A stretch of DNA of 64,000 nt. Source: Dirofilaria immitis. Lineage: Eukaryota > Nematoda > Chromadorea > Rhabditida > Onchocercidae. Below are positions 28,532 through 40,021 of this stretch, in pieces (position 1 is the first letter of the stretch; every line of letters begins with the position of its first letter). Made by a program: the position numbers and the translations under genes. The stretch is taken from contig JAKNDB010000088.1 of NCBI GenBank assembly GCA_024305405.1, positions 558,001 to 622,000 on the forward strand, written 5' to 3'. The notes beneath the pieces are model-generated. The model was not told where the DNA came from. It worked only from the letters and a program-made list of their open reading frames with translations, and made no database searches.

Positions 28532-29664
28532 AATCCTTTAAATACATCAATTTAATAATTATGATCAAATGTAATACTCAATCATTTATCAATTATTTTT
28601 ATATTTTTAATCGACTAAAATTTAAACGATCTTTCTTTTTAAATTTTACTATAAATAACTGATTATTTTAATCAATTTATTATGTTTTAATTTTTTGTAA
28701 ATTCATTTTTTACTCAAATGTTTTTTTCAGCTATTATTTATTATAATAATTTTGAAAAGAATAAAAATAAATTTTATAAAATAATACAACGAAAAAATGC
28801 ATGCAAAAATTAATTGAATTATTTTTTCATAAGATTTTATTTGAATAATTTTGAAAGTATATTATTTAACGAACAATTTAATAATACTTTTTCAATACAA
28901 CAAAAATATAATTAAAAATTTTAAGTTAATTAATTTAATGAAAATTGCAATTCCAAAATAAATTATTGCATGGCATATAAATAAGTTTATTATCATTTTT
29001 TTTTTTTGGATGGGAAAATGAATATAGGATGATTATATATGCATAAGTTAGTTTTTAACGTTTTCTGATACACGTCAATGATTTTGCATAAGTGAAAAAG
29101 TATAAGAAAATTTGTTAAAAAAAAATAACATTTTTCATCGAATGATATACTTTGGTATAACTTTTATTTTGTTATTTTTAAATTAGTTTTTTCCTCTTTT
29201 AAAATTACTCAGAGAAAGAGAAAGAGACAGAGAGAGAGAGAGAGAGAGAAGATGTGAAATTAGGAAAGAAAAAAATTTGTATAAAAATTTGATAAATGAA
29301 ATTTAATGAGATTTTTTAAAACTTCAATTATCATAGAAAATTTTCCAAAAATTAATTTTTCCACAATCTTTTGCATATGTTATATTAAATGATTCAGGTA
29401 GAAATTCGTATCATCAATATTAATCAATATTTGATGTCATTAAAATTTATCATTTGTTTCTTTCAGTTCCACATTTTTCTATTCCGTTTTTAATCGTTAT
29501 ATTTCTATCGATCATGATATATATATAAATGCAAGTTTTAAGTATTATTTCATATTTGCAATCTTACATTTTTCCGATTCTTTTTTTTCTTTTTTCGAAA
29601 AATTTACGAAACTTTATTATATTTATATCAAAAATTGAAACTATGAGAAACTATGGGGAAAAGA

Positions 29665-29930
29665 AAAATGTAATTAAAAACTAATTGAGGACAGATTTTA
29701 TCATTTACTGATTATTGGATGATGTTATCCGGGCTAAATAAGAACTCGAGAAAAAAATGTATGTAATTAATAGCTAACTGAGAACGGATTTATCATTTAC
29801 TGATTATTGGATGATGTTATCCGGGCTAAATAAGAACTCGAGAAAAAAAATATATGTAATTAATAACTAATTAAAGCGGATTTATCATTTACTGATTATG
29901 GGATGATACTATCCGGGCCAAATAAATAAA
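29665..29930. repeat. 92-bp tandem repeat, three copies
   Basis: ATCATTTACTGATTATTGGA followed by TGATGTTATCCGGGCTAAAT begins at about 29701, 29793 and 29885, with AAGAACTCGAGAAAAAAA between copies one/two and two/three. Copies one and two are nearly identical; the third is more diverged. Confidence 0.9.
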
Positions 29931-30629
29931 TAATCATGTGAGGAAGAAGTATTATTGATTGAATAATGTTGCAATAATTTTTACTAAAAAAATGGATATT
30001 TTCTTCTTTTTTTTTAATATTTCACTAAAAGAATAAATTAGTCTTTTTTTTCTTCAAAAACAAAAAGGCGCATAATTTTATTATTTATATCAATTCAATT
30101 TATCATTTTGTCATTTTTGAATGTAATTTCTGAAATATATTTATTTCTTCTTTTTCTTTCTTTTTTATACCTTTCATAAATATTATTTCATTTTTTTTTT
30201 TGCTGAAAAGACTTGTTTTCATTTCTTTCATTTCTTTCTTTCCTTTTTTTGTTTTGTTTTTTTTTTTTATTTTTTATTAAAATGAATGAATGAATGAATG
30301 ATAATTTTGATATCATCTTATCAAATAATTTTTGTTGTAATTTTAAATAATTAAAATTTAAATTTTTATAATTTATCAAAAGTAAAAGTCCAAATTTTTC
30401 ATTTCTTTGATTTTATTTTTTTCTTATTCTTTTTTTTTTAAAAAATTAAAAAGAAATAAAGAAACGGAGGAAGACGGAGAGATATTTTCTTATTCTTTTT
30501 TTTTTTTGAAAATTAAAAAAATTAAAAAGACACAAAGAGACGGAGAGGGAGAGAGAGAGGAAGAGGAAGAGAAAGAAAAAAGGAGAAAAGGGCAGAAATT
30601 TAAAAATTAAATGAGCAAAATTGATTTTC

Positions 30630-30631
30630 AG
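30630..30631 (+). promoter_or_regulatory. Likely trans-splice acceptor of the small gene
   Basis: GATTTTCAG is followed by T and then ATG at 30633. The acceptor is strong and one base from the start codon. Supports a transcript beginning here but does not prove it. Confidence 0.4.
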
Positions 30632-30632
30632 T

Positions 30633-33600
30633 ATGTGTAGGAAAATTAAAAGAAGAACTCTTCATTTCGTTGCAGACCGTTTAGCAAGAGACGGTGTATG
30701 TATGTTCAACAACTACTTTGTTAATATATATTGTCATGTATATCATGATTTGACAATAACAGTAATATAATATAGTATTATTATTTCTAATTCTTATTAC
30801 TATCCATAAACCCTACCGTAGTCCGTTTCCATTTTCCTTTTCATATCATAGCAATGTGATACGATATAGTATCGTTTATTGTTCAGGATCAACATAGCTT
30901 GTTCATTTATAACAATATTATTCTAAGTGTATTAGTATGATCGTGTACTGTATTCAACTACAGTTAGCCGGTACCTACCGTAATCTGGTCTAGTTTTTTT
31001 TATATATATATATTATGATAATATGATACGTTATGGTATTGCTTAAAATCGTTAAAGCTTGTTTATTTGTAATAAAATTTTTCAAAGTGTATTAGCATGA
31101 TTATGTACTGTAATCTATCGTATGGTGGCATGATATATCTATTCATTTAAGTGATAAATTCTCAAGTCATTTTGTCAGGTTTATTTTATTGAGCCGAATT
31201 AATATATTGATATGATCATTTATTGATTAATTAATTGTTTTATCAATGATCTTCGCTAGCTAACAACAAAAACGCTTATATTATCTGAACTTATTTAATT
31301 TTATTTCTTATATATTTAATTTATTATTGCTATTTATTATTATCAAGGGAATGAAAATAGAATTTTGTGAAAATAATTTTAATTTGAGTAGTAGTAGTAG
31401 TAGTAGCAACTAACAATTATATTAATATAGCGATAAAATAAACTTTTTATTGATAAGAAGTACTTTAAAGATTGGCATAATTGATTACTTTGATAACATT
31501 TCGATATGCAATACGATTATTCGAGTTATTCATTACATTGTCTGTTTTAATTTCATATGTTAAAATGAATTTTTAAATGACTAATTGAAGATACTTTTGA
31601 TAGAATATTTCATTATTTAAGCTTACAGAGAAATTGGAATAAAATTATTAAATTAAATTATTTAACAGAATTCATTATAATATAATAACGAAATAAATTA
31701 GTTATTATTTCTTTCCCATTCGTAATTTTTCAAATAAAAAATAATAATAATATTCTTGATGGGATGAATATACCTATTCAATAAAATATTCCATTGAATA
31801 TTCCATTTCTTCTGATATATTCAGAATCTTCCATGTTGAAACATATTATCATCTTTTATGCAGAATTTATCATATCATATGCATAATTTCATTTTTATAC
31901 TTAATTTTAGGTGATGTTTTCTCATTCAATCAATCAATGATAATACAATTTCACAATTCAGTTTAATCTTATTATTTTTAATTATTATCTTCGATGATAA
32001 AATCAATTAATTTGATAATAAAATTATTACGATAAATCTTTTATCCGTACATTCATATATACTAATTAAGGAAAAAAATTTTTTTATCACAAATCAAATT
32101 ATCAAGCAAATGATGATTAGAAAGTGATACATTTCTTTTTGTTTAATCAAACAAAAATGATATATCTCATATATCTATCAAATTCTTTGATTCATAATAA
32201 CTTAACAATCATTGTAATTTTTTAGGTGATAAATGATATCGATATTGTTCTATTCTCATTCATTTATTAATTATAATTAATAAGTACAGTAATTGTAATC
32301 AATAAATACATTAGATTGGAAATGACCTTTTACCTCATTACTGTAATTAATTCTTTTTATCAAATTTGTAAATAACTTATTAGATAATAAAATGATATCG
32401 ATATTATTCTCATTTCATTTATATATTAATCAATAATTAACAAAATGTTAAGTGCTAGGTGATGAATATTTTCATTACAGTAAGTAGCTCCTTGTTAGTG
32501 TTTTTATTACAGTAATTAGTTCTACCTTTGTTAATTTGTTTATTATATTAGATGGAGAATATTTTCTTGCCACAGAAATTAATTTTTTTTCTTCCGTTAT
32601 TAATAGAGGATGCTTTCATTACCGTAATTTCCTCTCCTTTTTTTTTGCTTTGTATACGATATTACACAGAATATTTTCATCACAGTAATCAATTATTTTT
32701 TTATTGATTTATATATAATTTAAAAAAATATAATATGTATAAATTACATATGTGTATGTACATGTATGTATGTTTCTATGATAATAAATACATTTAAGTA
32801 TATTAATTAATTAATTATCGTGTTTGATTTTTCATTGTAGAAAAGGGTCGCTTAGATATGACTGGAACGATAACCGGTTTGCAGTTAAATGATAGTAGTG
32901 ATAAGGAGTTAATGATGGGTATTATCTATGAGTTCGATAACCTTTTCATTTTGAACAATTCATTAATTATCTATTATAGAGTTATGAAAAATTACATTTA
33001 TTATAATATTTATTAATGTTCTTCCTTTATTTTATTTACTTTATTTATTTATTGATTTTTTGAATATTAAATTTTAAAATAATTTTCATATTGCATATAA
33101 ATTGAATAGAAAATGATTTCTTTTAAATATGAAATAGAAAGCGTAAATATTTGATAATGATAATGAAATGTTACGAATTATTTCATAATTTTATATCATT
33201 TATTAATAACAATTAATATCGATATCAATTTGTTAATATCAATCAATGATTAAATTTTCTTTGAAAAAATTAAATCGTAGAAGTGATGGATAAGTGAGAT
33301 AAGTAGGATAGATGTATGTATTCATGAGAAACATATATACAGTTATAATAAATTTTCTATGTATCAATGATGACAATAATAATTGTAAAATATTTTAAAA
33401 TAATTCAATAAAATTTTATAATACCAGATAATTGAAGAAGAAAAGGAATAGGAAGAAATGAGGTCATTGCTCTGAATGATAGAGGAAAAATCGTATTGAT
33501 AATACAACAAATGACCTAAAAAAAAAAAAGTTAAAAAGTTTTTTTTATTTTTTTTTGGTGCATCGACAATCATCTACCCTTTTTTAATTTTATATTTTAA

Positions 33601-36600
33601 ATTTTTGACCATCACATATCTTTATATGTATATAGTTTGTTTGCTAAAAAAAAAAAAAAAAAAAACGACATATATATTTTATAAAAGAAATTTGAAACTA
33701 ATCGATGTAAATAATAATAGATATATTTTAATTAACTTAATAATAATAATTAAAAATTAATGTATATATATATATATTCATCATCACAATAATTTATTAC
33801 TCTTTCTTTTCATATTTTAAGTTGTGAAAATTATATATGCATATATTTTAATTTAATTATTTAATATTTGATATATGTGTAAGAGTAATACATATATATA
33901 TGTTTTATATATATATACTTTATTGTTGCGATCATTTATTACTATTAATTTTATATTTAAAATTTTTAGTCATATATTTTGAACGAAATTATATCAATTT
34001 AATTTACGATTTTCGCAAACATTTAATTTGGACTAAAATTTTATATATTTATAAAATTGATTTTCTTTTTATTATATAATTTTTTTTATTATATATATAT
34101 ATTTTTTTATTATATATCTTATATATTTGTAAGGAAATAATACATATATACTTTTACCTAATTTTTATATATGTGCAAAAATAATAATATATATTTTATA
34201 TATAGTATATATACTCTTAATCAAAAATACAACAAAAAAATATATAATAAAAAGAATTATATAATAAAAAGAAAATCAAAAAAGAAAAAATGTCAAAAAA
34301 TGAGAAATCGAAAAAGAAATAATAATAAAATAGAATTTTGGCAATTTTATTTTGGTTGAACTTTTTTATTTTAGTCAATTTTATTATATTTTAATTTTAA
34401 TCGAACGTATTCAAATTAATTAATAAAAATTAACTATTATTATAAATAGAAATCAATTTCTTTCTCTCTTTTTTTTTTTTTTTTAATTTACAAAAAGATT
34501 TCTCCCATTTATTTTAGTTATTTTTTTTTACTTTTATATTTTATTAACATATTATGAATACAATATTATCAGTAATATCCTTATCTTTTAATTATTATAT
34601 GCAACAAATGATAAGTAAGAATTAGAAAATAAAATTTTTACTTAATTTATTTGATGTTTTAAATTAGTATTTCAACACATATTTCCTCAGTTTTTATTTA
34701 TCATTTTTTTATACGCTGTATAATTTTAAAGGATGATGATATTATTGATAATAGTATTTTTAAATTATCACTTAGTTTAATGTAACAAATTAATTGATCG
34801 AATTAAATAATATTAATGAATGATAGATGGTTAAGTTTTAATAATCTTATCTAATAATCTTATTATTAGATAAGATTATTGCTTAAATTAATAATCTTAT
34901 CTATTATATTTATATTATCAGAAAATATCTAAATTAACTTTCTCATTCTCTTGCAGCAAATAAAAATTACGGTATGATCAACATTTCTAAATTGATGATT
35001 TTTCATTGACATTAATAAATATTTTAACAGTTAAGATTGTGATAAAGACTATATAGTTAGATTATGATGATTATTTTTGAATCTTTTAGTATTAATATTA
35101 CTTTTGAGATGAAGATGTAAATTATCTAAAATAATCTGCTCAATCTTTATAGATATGCTAAAATTACTAGATGATTAAAATTACAGTACTACAGTCTATG
35201 ATTAGCACTGATATCAAGTATCAAGACCACTTTCAGGTCGATGATATTGATGTTAATTTTAACACAGGGATATGAATCAATCTAGATAACCTGTTATAAA
35301 ATCGTTATAATTGTTGGATAATAAAGAATTAAAGTTTATTAATGTCAATAAGTGTTTGATATTTAGGATCATTTTCAGATCTGTAACACTAATATTACTT
35401 TCTGAATATAAAAGTGTAAGGTCAATGTGGGGTCAATCCAAACCATCTGCTTTGTCCTACCATACAAATCAATTTACATATCGCTAATATCAAAATTATG
35501 ATTCGAAGAGATAGATGCATTTCATAATGTACTTTATCGAATTAAGATGACATTCATTTATTGCGCTTGTTGTGTATCATTTCTAATAAAGGCAGTGGAG
35601 TGGGAGAGTGATGTCACGGATGGATTATATGGTTTGCTTGTTCAGTAAGATTTTGCCTCTCCGGTGAGATTTACTCGTTCAATAAAGTTTTACACCTACA
35701 GTAAGGTTTTTTTTAATTCATGAACTTTTGTACTCATTACTGTATCATCATCTTATTGCTCATATTTAACATTCATCCAAATTGAATTATAAATTGAATA
35801 AATGCTAATGCAAATGAAATGGCTAAATGGTATGCTGATTATGATGCAAATAAGAATCAGCTAAAATGTTTTGTTATAGCTGTAGCAAATATAATTTTTC
35901 TATTCAAATACGAAGTATAATATTTCTTCCAATTTTATAGTCTATACATTTATGATTTGTTATGAATAGTTTCTTTTATTCATTCTTTTATTACTCCTAT
36001 AAATTAATACTAATTGTATTATTAGAGGAACTTATCATTTAGATAGCATTAGATAACATTTGAAAAATCGATAAAATAATCTATGCATACTTTTTTTGCA
36101 TTTTCTCTAATCCTTTTTTTTTTTATTATTTTTGCATTTTTATTTCAAATTAGCTCAACTATTTGCAGAATATATCTATTGTTTTACAATGCGAATGGCA
36201 AAAAAAAGTGGTAGAAATAAAGTATATGTATGAAGCCAGCTGTGTTATCGCCATTTTTGCATTTATTTTTCTTTTTCCCATCCGCGGCCCATAATTTCTT
36301 TCATCATTTTCCCATAAAATTGACTGTAAAAGTACGCAATGTCTATATCTTTTTCGTAGGTCTTTTTTTTCTGAGTAAAATATTTTAGCATTGGAGAATA
36401 TCATTTTTCTGTTCCTAATTTGTAATCATATTAAAGTGTTTTATAATGGTATTTTAAAATGTATTATTTTAAAATCATCCATTTCAATAAAAAAGTTTGT
36501 CGATTTTAAATTCCTTTCGGAAAAAAAATTTTTATTACACCCTCAGCTAATCGATGAATCATAAATCGATTATTTTCTGCTATTTTTGTTAAATATTTAT

Positions 36601-36986
36601 AACCTTTCTTTGCAACATTTATTAAGGATAGACGATAATATATGTAGTCAACAATTTAACGAGAGAAATGATAGTCAGATATTAATTAAATGACATAAAT
36701 TAGATATCAGTTATGAAAGTATAGCGATGATTATTTAATCATAATAATCAGAATACAAATAAGTACTAAGAGTAAATGCCATTAATTCATCGTAATCATC
36801 TAATTAATTAAATAATTAAATTTTACATCTGATTATCATTTTTCTCATTAATTTGTTGATTTTTTTCCTGCGATTATCAGAATTTATGATAGTTCATTTT
36901 AAATGATATGTTCTATTCCCTTATTATTTTTCATTGCAGATGCGTTATCATACCGCTGGAAATTTATTTCCTTGATGGTTATGTAA
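30633..36986 (+). CDS. Unrecognised small protein, four short exons (candidate gene)
   Basis: Exons: 30633-30693, 32841-32918, 34957-34971 and 36940-36986, each with a good acceptor (TTTTCAG, TTGTAG, TTGCAG, ATTGCAG) and, for the first three, a GT donor. All joins are phase 1. The product would be about 66 residues: MCRKIKRRTLHFVADRLARD, then EKGRLDMTGTITGLQLND and SSDKELMM, then ANKNY, then DALSYRWKFISLMVM and stop. The start lies one base after a TTTTCAG acceptor, suggesting trans-splicing. I do not recognise the family; there is no clear TM or signal peptide. The stop is only 19 bases before the dpy-11 first exon, an unusually short gap, so the last exon is the least certain. The 8.5 kb gap it fills lies between two conserved syntenic genes. 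Confidence 0.45.
30805..31125. repeat. Diverged tandem duplication, about 165 bp per copy
   Basis: Both copies contain CCTACCGTA, ATGATACGATAT or ATGATACGTTATGG, a CTTGTTCATTTATAA / CTTGTTTATTTGTAA pair, and GTGTATTAGTATGAT(C/T). Located in the first intron of the candidate small gene. Confidence 0.6.
32270..32700. repeat. Degenerate repeat built on ATTACAGTAATTA
   Basis: TACAGTAATTG, TTACTGTAATTAATTC, CATTACAGTAAGTAGCTC, ATTACAGTAATTAGTTC, CATTACCGTAATTTCC and CATCACAGTAATCAATT recur at about 40-75 base intervals with TTTTCATT preceding several copies. Confidence 0.45.
33598..34460. other. Very AT-rich low-complexity DNA
   Basis: Poly(A), (TA)n and TATATG runs dominate the second intron of the candidate small gene. 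I see no gene or structured element here. Confidence 0.7.
35080..35440. repeat. Old tandem repeat, unit about 144 bp, three diverged copies
   Basis: Blocks TTTTAGTATTAATATTACTT, TCGATGATATTGATGTTAATT and CTGTAACACTAATATTACTT start near 35088, 35239 and 35382. Each is followed by a GATGTAA / GGATATGAA / AAAGTGTAA piece and a TCAATC stretch. Confidence 0.45.
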
Positions 36987-37003
36987 TCTATTTTTATTTT
37001 TAC

Positions 37004-37005
37004 AG
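37004..37005 (+). promoter_or_regulatory. Likely trans-splice acceptor of dpy-11
   Basis: TTTTTATTTTTACAG ends at 37005 and the ATG follows twelve bases later at 37018. Its closeness to the stop of the preceding candidate gene would be unusual for an operon with a normal intercistronic spacer. Confidence 0.55.
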
Positions 37006-37017
37006 AGAGATCAAAAT

Positions 37018-40000
37018 ATGTTAATGAAAGCAGTTATATTCCTGATTATAAGCTTAATTTCGATATGCCAATCTGCTAGCCGAAATTTGATTACACTTAC
37101 CGAGGATACATGGACGGATATATTGAAGGGTGAATGGATGGTTGAATTGTAAGCATTTTTTCCGTCATCTTTTTTCTTTAAATGACAAGTGAAATTTAGT
37201 GTTAGACTGATTGACAAAACCTGCTTATTATACGATATTTTTTAATGCTTTTATTAAATTTGTTGTTTTTCTTCTTGAACTTGTCATCGCAAAATGGTAA
37301 TTAGTTAACTCATTTAAGCTTTGTGCTTTGTGTTCATAATTCTACCGATACTATTCATTTATATCTATAGAAAAATCCTGGAAAAAACATGAATTAAGGA
37401 GATATATTATTGCAAATATTTGATACATAATTCTGCAAATAATTTCATCAAAAATAATTAGTTGGAAGCTTACACAAGAAAAATATAACACTATTAAGTT
37501 TTATTATTCTTTGTTTTATAACTATATAAGTTGAAAATTTTGTGTTGTTAGTTTTATACTTGTATTGCTTATCCATAGGTATTTTTCTTAAATTAAAAAT
37601 CATTTTAGTTATGCACCCTGGTGTCCAGCTTGCAAAGATTTGCAAAAGGCATGGCATGCATTTGCCGATTGGAGCAAAGATCTTAATATCAATGTTGCTG
37701 AAGTTGATGTTACCATAAATCCGGGATTATCTGGCCGTTTTCTTGTTACTGCCCTTCCAACCATTTATCAGTAAATAACATATTTTTTTGTTTTTATCTT
37801 GACATTATTTCCTAAGCAGATCAATAACTAAGCTATTATGAATTGTGATTGTAATTGATAAAATCCGATAAGTTCTTTTGTGCATTAGAATGAGATTTCA
37901 TTAATGCAGCGATTTCCAAATTTTAAAATATTTCCATCTGTTTCAAACAGAAACCAAGAACACGATAGAAAAAATATTGTCAGTTGAGCGTAGTTTGCAA
38001 ATTTTTAAATTAACCGTTTTGAAATCCTTCATGTTAATAAAAATAAATTCTAGTGTCAAGGACGGTGTATTTCGTGCTTACGTAGGATCTCGTGATAAAA
38101 TGATTTTATTAATTATATCGAGGAAAAGAAATGGACATTTTACGATCCAATTCCAAGTTATAAATATCCAAGTTCACCGCAGTATGGTTTTGCCTTATTG
38201 TGTTGGAAGTTTTAAAAGATTTGTGGATGGGTTACCGTTGTGATAAATAGTCAATAGCTGTAGATAATCTGATGATTTCTTTTCATCTATTCATTTCGAA
38301 ATTTCTTGATATGAAAATGTGACGAATGAATGTAGTGTTTTAGTGGCATGACTGCTAGGTTTTGTATAAGCATATTTATTTCAGGATGACGGTTGTAGCT
38401 TGGTTCTTTAAATTATCAATGTTTGTTCGTGACAAGCACAATTATTTAGTTGAAGAGGGTTTGTGTTCTCTCTTATACTATTCCTTTATTTTCAAGTTTC
38501 TCTTTAATAATTTCTCTTTCGTTATTTTCAAAATGTTTTCATTAATGTCTTTAACTTTATTTAGTGGATCTAATATGAGATGAAAGAATTGTTCAGTGGA
38601 GGAGTGGAATCAACACCTCACTCAATTCATACTAATTCCAAAGCATTACAAAATATTTTCGAAATAAATGAACTTATTTTCAGTGGGGATACCATCCTGG
38701 GCTTCATATTCTGTGTTTGCTGGTATAACTTTAACTCTGGGATGCATACTTGGATTTTTCATTGTTTGTATCATTGATCGAGTCTTCCTACTAGTGATCA
38801 GTTCTGCAAGCAGGAAATCAAGAAATCGACAAAAAAGATCAAAAAGCAAAAGCCAAAAAGGTGTGATTTCATTACTTATCAAACATCCGTTTACAAAAGA
38901 AGTCAACAAGAAATCATGAAATCATAGAAAGATTTTTATGGAAGAAATTTCCATATTCAGTTATGATATGCCTATAGATTATAGATTATTCGGTTTCCTT
39001 GACTGAGAGCAGAATTAATTTAATGATTACTGAAACGATTGCTCTTAATTTATGGCATTTGAAATCAAATCTAAAAATTTAAATGCTTTAATGGATATGA
39101 TCGGTTTTATATAATCGTCGATTTCATCTCAATTCTTTATAAGCTATCAGTGATCATTCAAAATATATTTATAGGAATTTAAGGATTTAAATTTTCAGTG
39201 TTCGTTTATAATTTGTTAGGAAGATGGGAAAATATGCTAGAGCATTCTTCATATTTGATTTTTTTGAATTCCAAATCGTTATTTATAAAATCTTGAGTTT
39301 ATTTTTCTAGTTGAAACATTATAGAGCATTGAAGTTATATGCAGAGCGAAGATAATTCCCTTAATTCATTGGCAAGGCATAATTTTTTTTCATTTTTTCA
39401 TTCTTTATTCTTATTTAGTAATATATGCTTTCTTTTTTTTGCATGATGCCAATCCATCCATCATTCTTATTTGTACTCTTTTTTCCTCATTCAATCAAAT
39501 CTTTTCGCAAATTTTTTGAGAAAGAAATCTGATTTTATAGGATGAAGGAAAGAAAAAGATGACGATCAGTCACAGGATGAAAGGAATTCTCAAGAAGGTA
39601 CTTGCTATCTTTTCGATTATTCATGTTGAACTTTTATTTTTCAAAGGCTTTGAGACTCTATTACTTGTTTTCTAATATTTGAAATACAAAGTATAATAAA
39701 TATTAGATAAAGATTGATATTCCACCCGTAGAAAGTGAATTCCAATTTGAAAAAAAAAGTGAGTTACATAGTAAGTTTTCTATGTTTCAGATTCTCATGT
39801 TTTGATAAGAAAATTGTTCACTACAAAAGTATTATGTGCAAAATATTGGAGTTCATTTTCTTTTTTTTGCACGAAATACTTGTGTATTGAATTAATAATT
39901 TTTTTGACAGTGACGTATTATTTGATTGCATGATTAAACCAATCTATTTTCAGATGAATCGACAGATGAGAGTGTGCGGAACAGGAAAGGTACGAAGAAT

Positions 40001-40021
40001 GAAGTGAAGAAGAAGAAGTGA
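37018..40021 (+). CDS. dpy-11: Thioredoxin-related transmembrane protein, TMX1/DPY-11 type
   Basis: ER membrane thiol oxidoreductase; in C. elegans DPY-11 acts in the hypodermis and affects body shape. Exons: 37018-37148, 37609-37770, 38054-38186, 38385-38458, 38684-38860, then probable tail exons 39541-39597, 39733-39759, 39954-40021. Signal peptide MLMKAVIFLIISLISICQSA, thioredoxin fold with active site APWCPACKDLQKAW (CPAC, Cys about 49 and 52) and SGRFLVTALPTIYH, then VKDGVFRAYVGSRDK. After the fold come LSMFVRDKHNY, GIPSWASYSVFAG and a TM segment (GITLTLGCILGFFIVCII). The acidic tail ends in VKKKK, a KKXX-type ER retrieval signal. Length is about 276 aa (human TMX1 280). A G is missing between 38099 and 38100 and one at 38186-38187; both repairs restore phase. 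Tail exon 39541 carries an in-frame TGA (39543), so the tail join is uncertain; without splicing the protein ends at 38919. Confidence 0.88.

Larger units (their letters stand above)
28532..30631. other. Intergenic stretch after mdh-1
   Basis: No supported gene. Contains a (GA)n tract at 29213-29250, three 92-bp repeats (29665-29930), and two 67-bp copies of a TTCTTATTC-T-run-AATTAAAAAG-ACGGAG unit near 30417 and 30484 leading into a purine-rich tract up to about 30600. Confidence 0.6.

Noticed and set aside
36159..36404. Open frames on both strands in a slightly GC-richer patch (minus-strand frame of 81 codons; plus-strand MKPAVLSPFLHLFFFF from 36228)
   Set aside because: No splice partner in phase, no family similarity; the plus-strand signal-like run is short and ends at a weak GTAAAAG.
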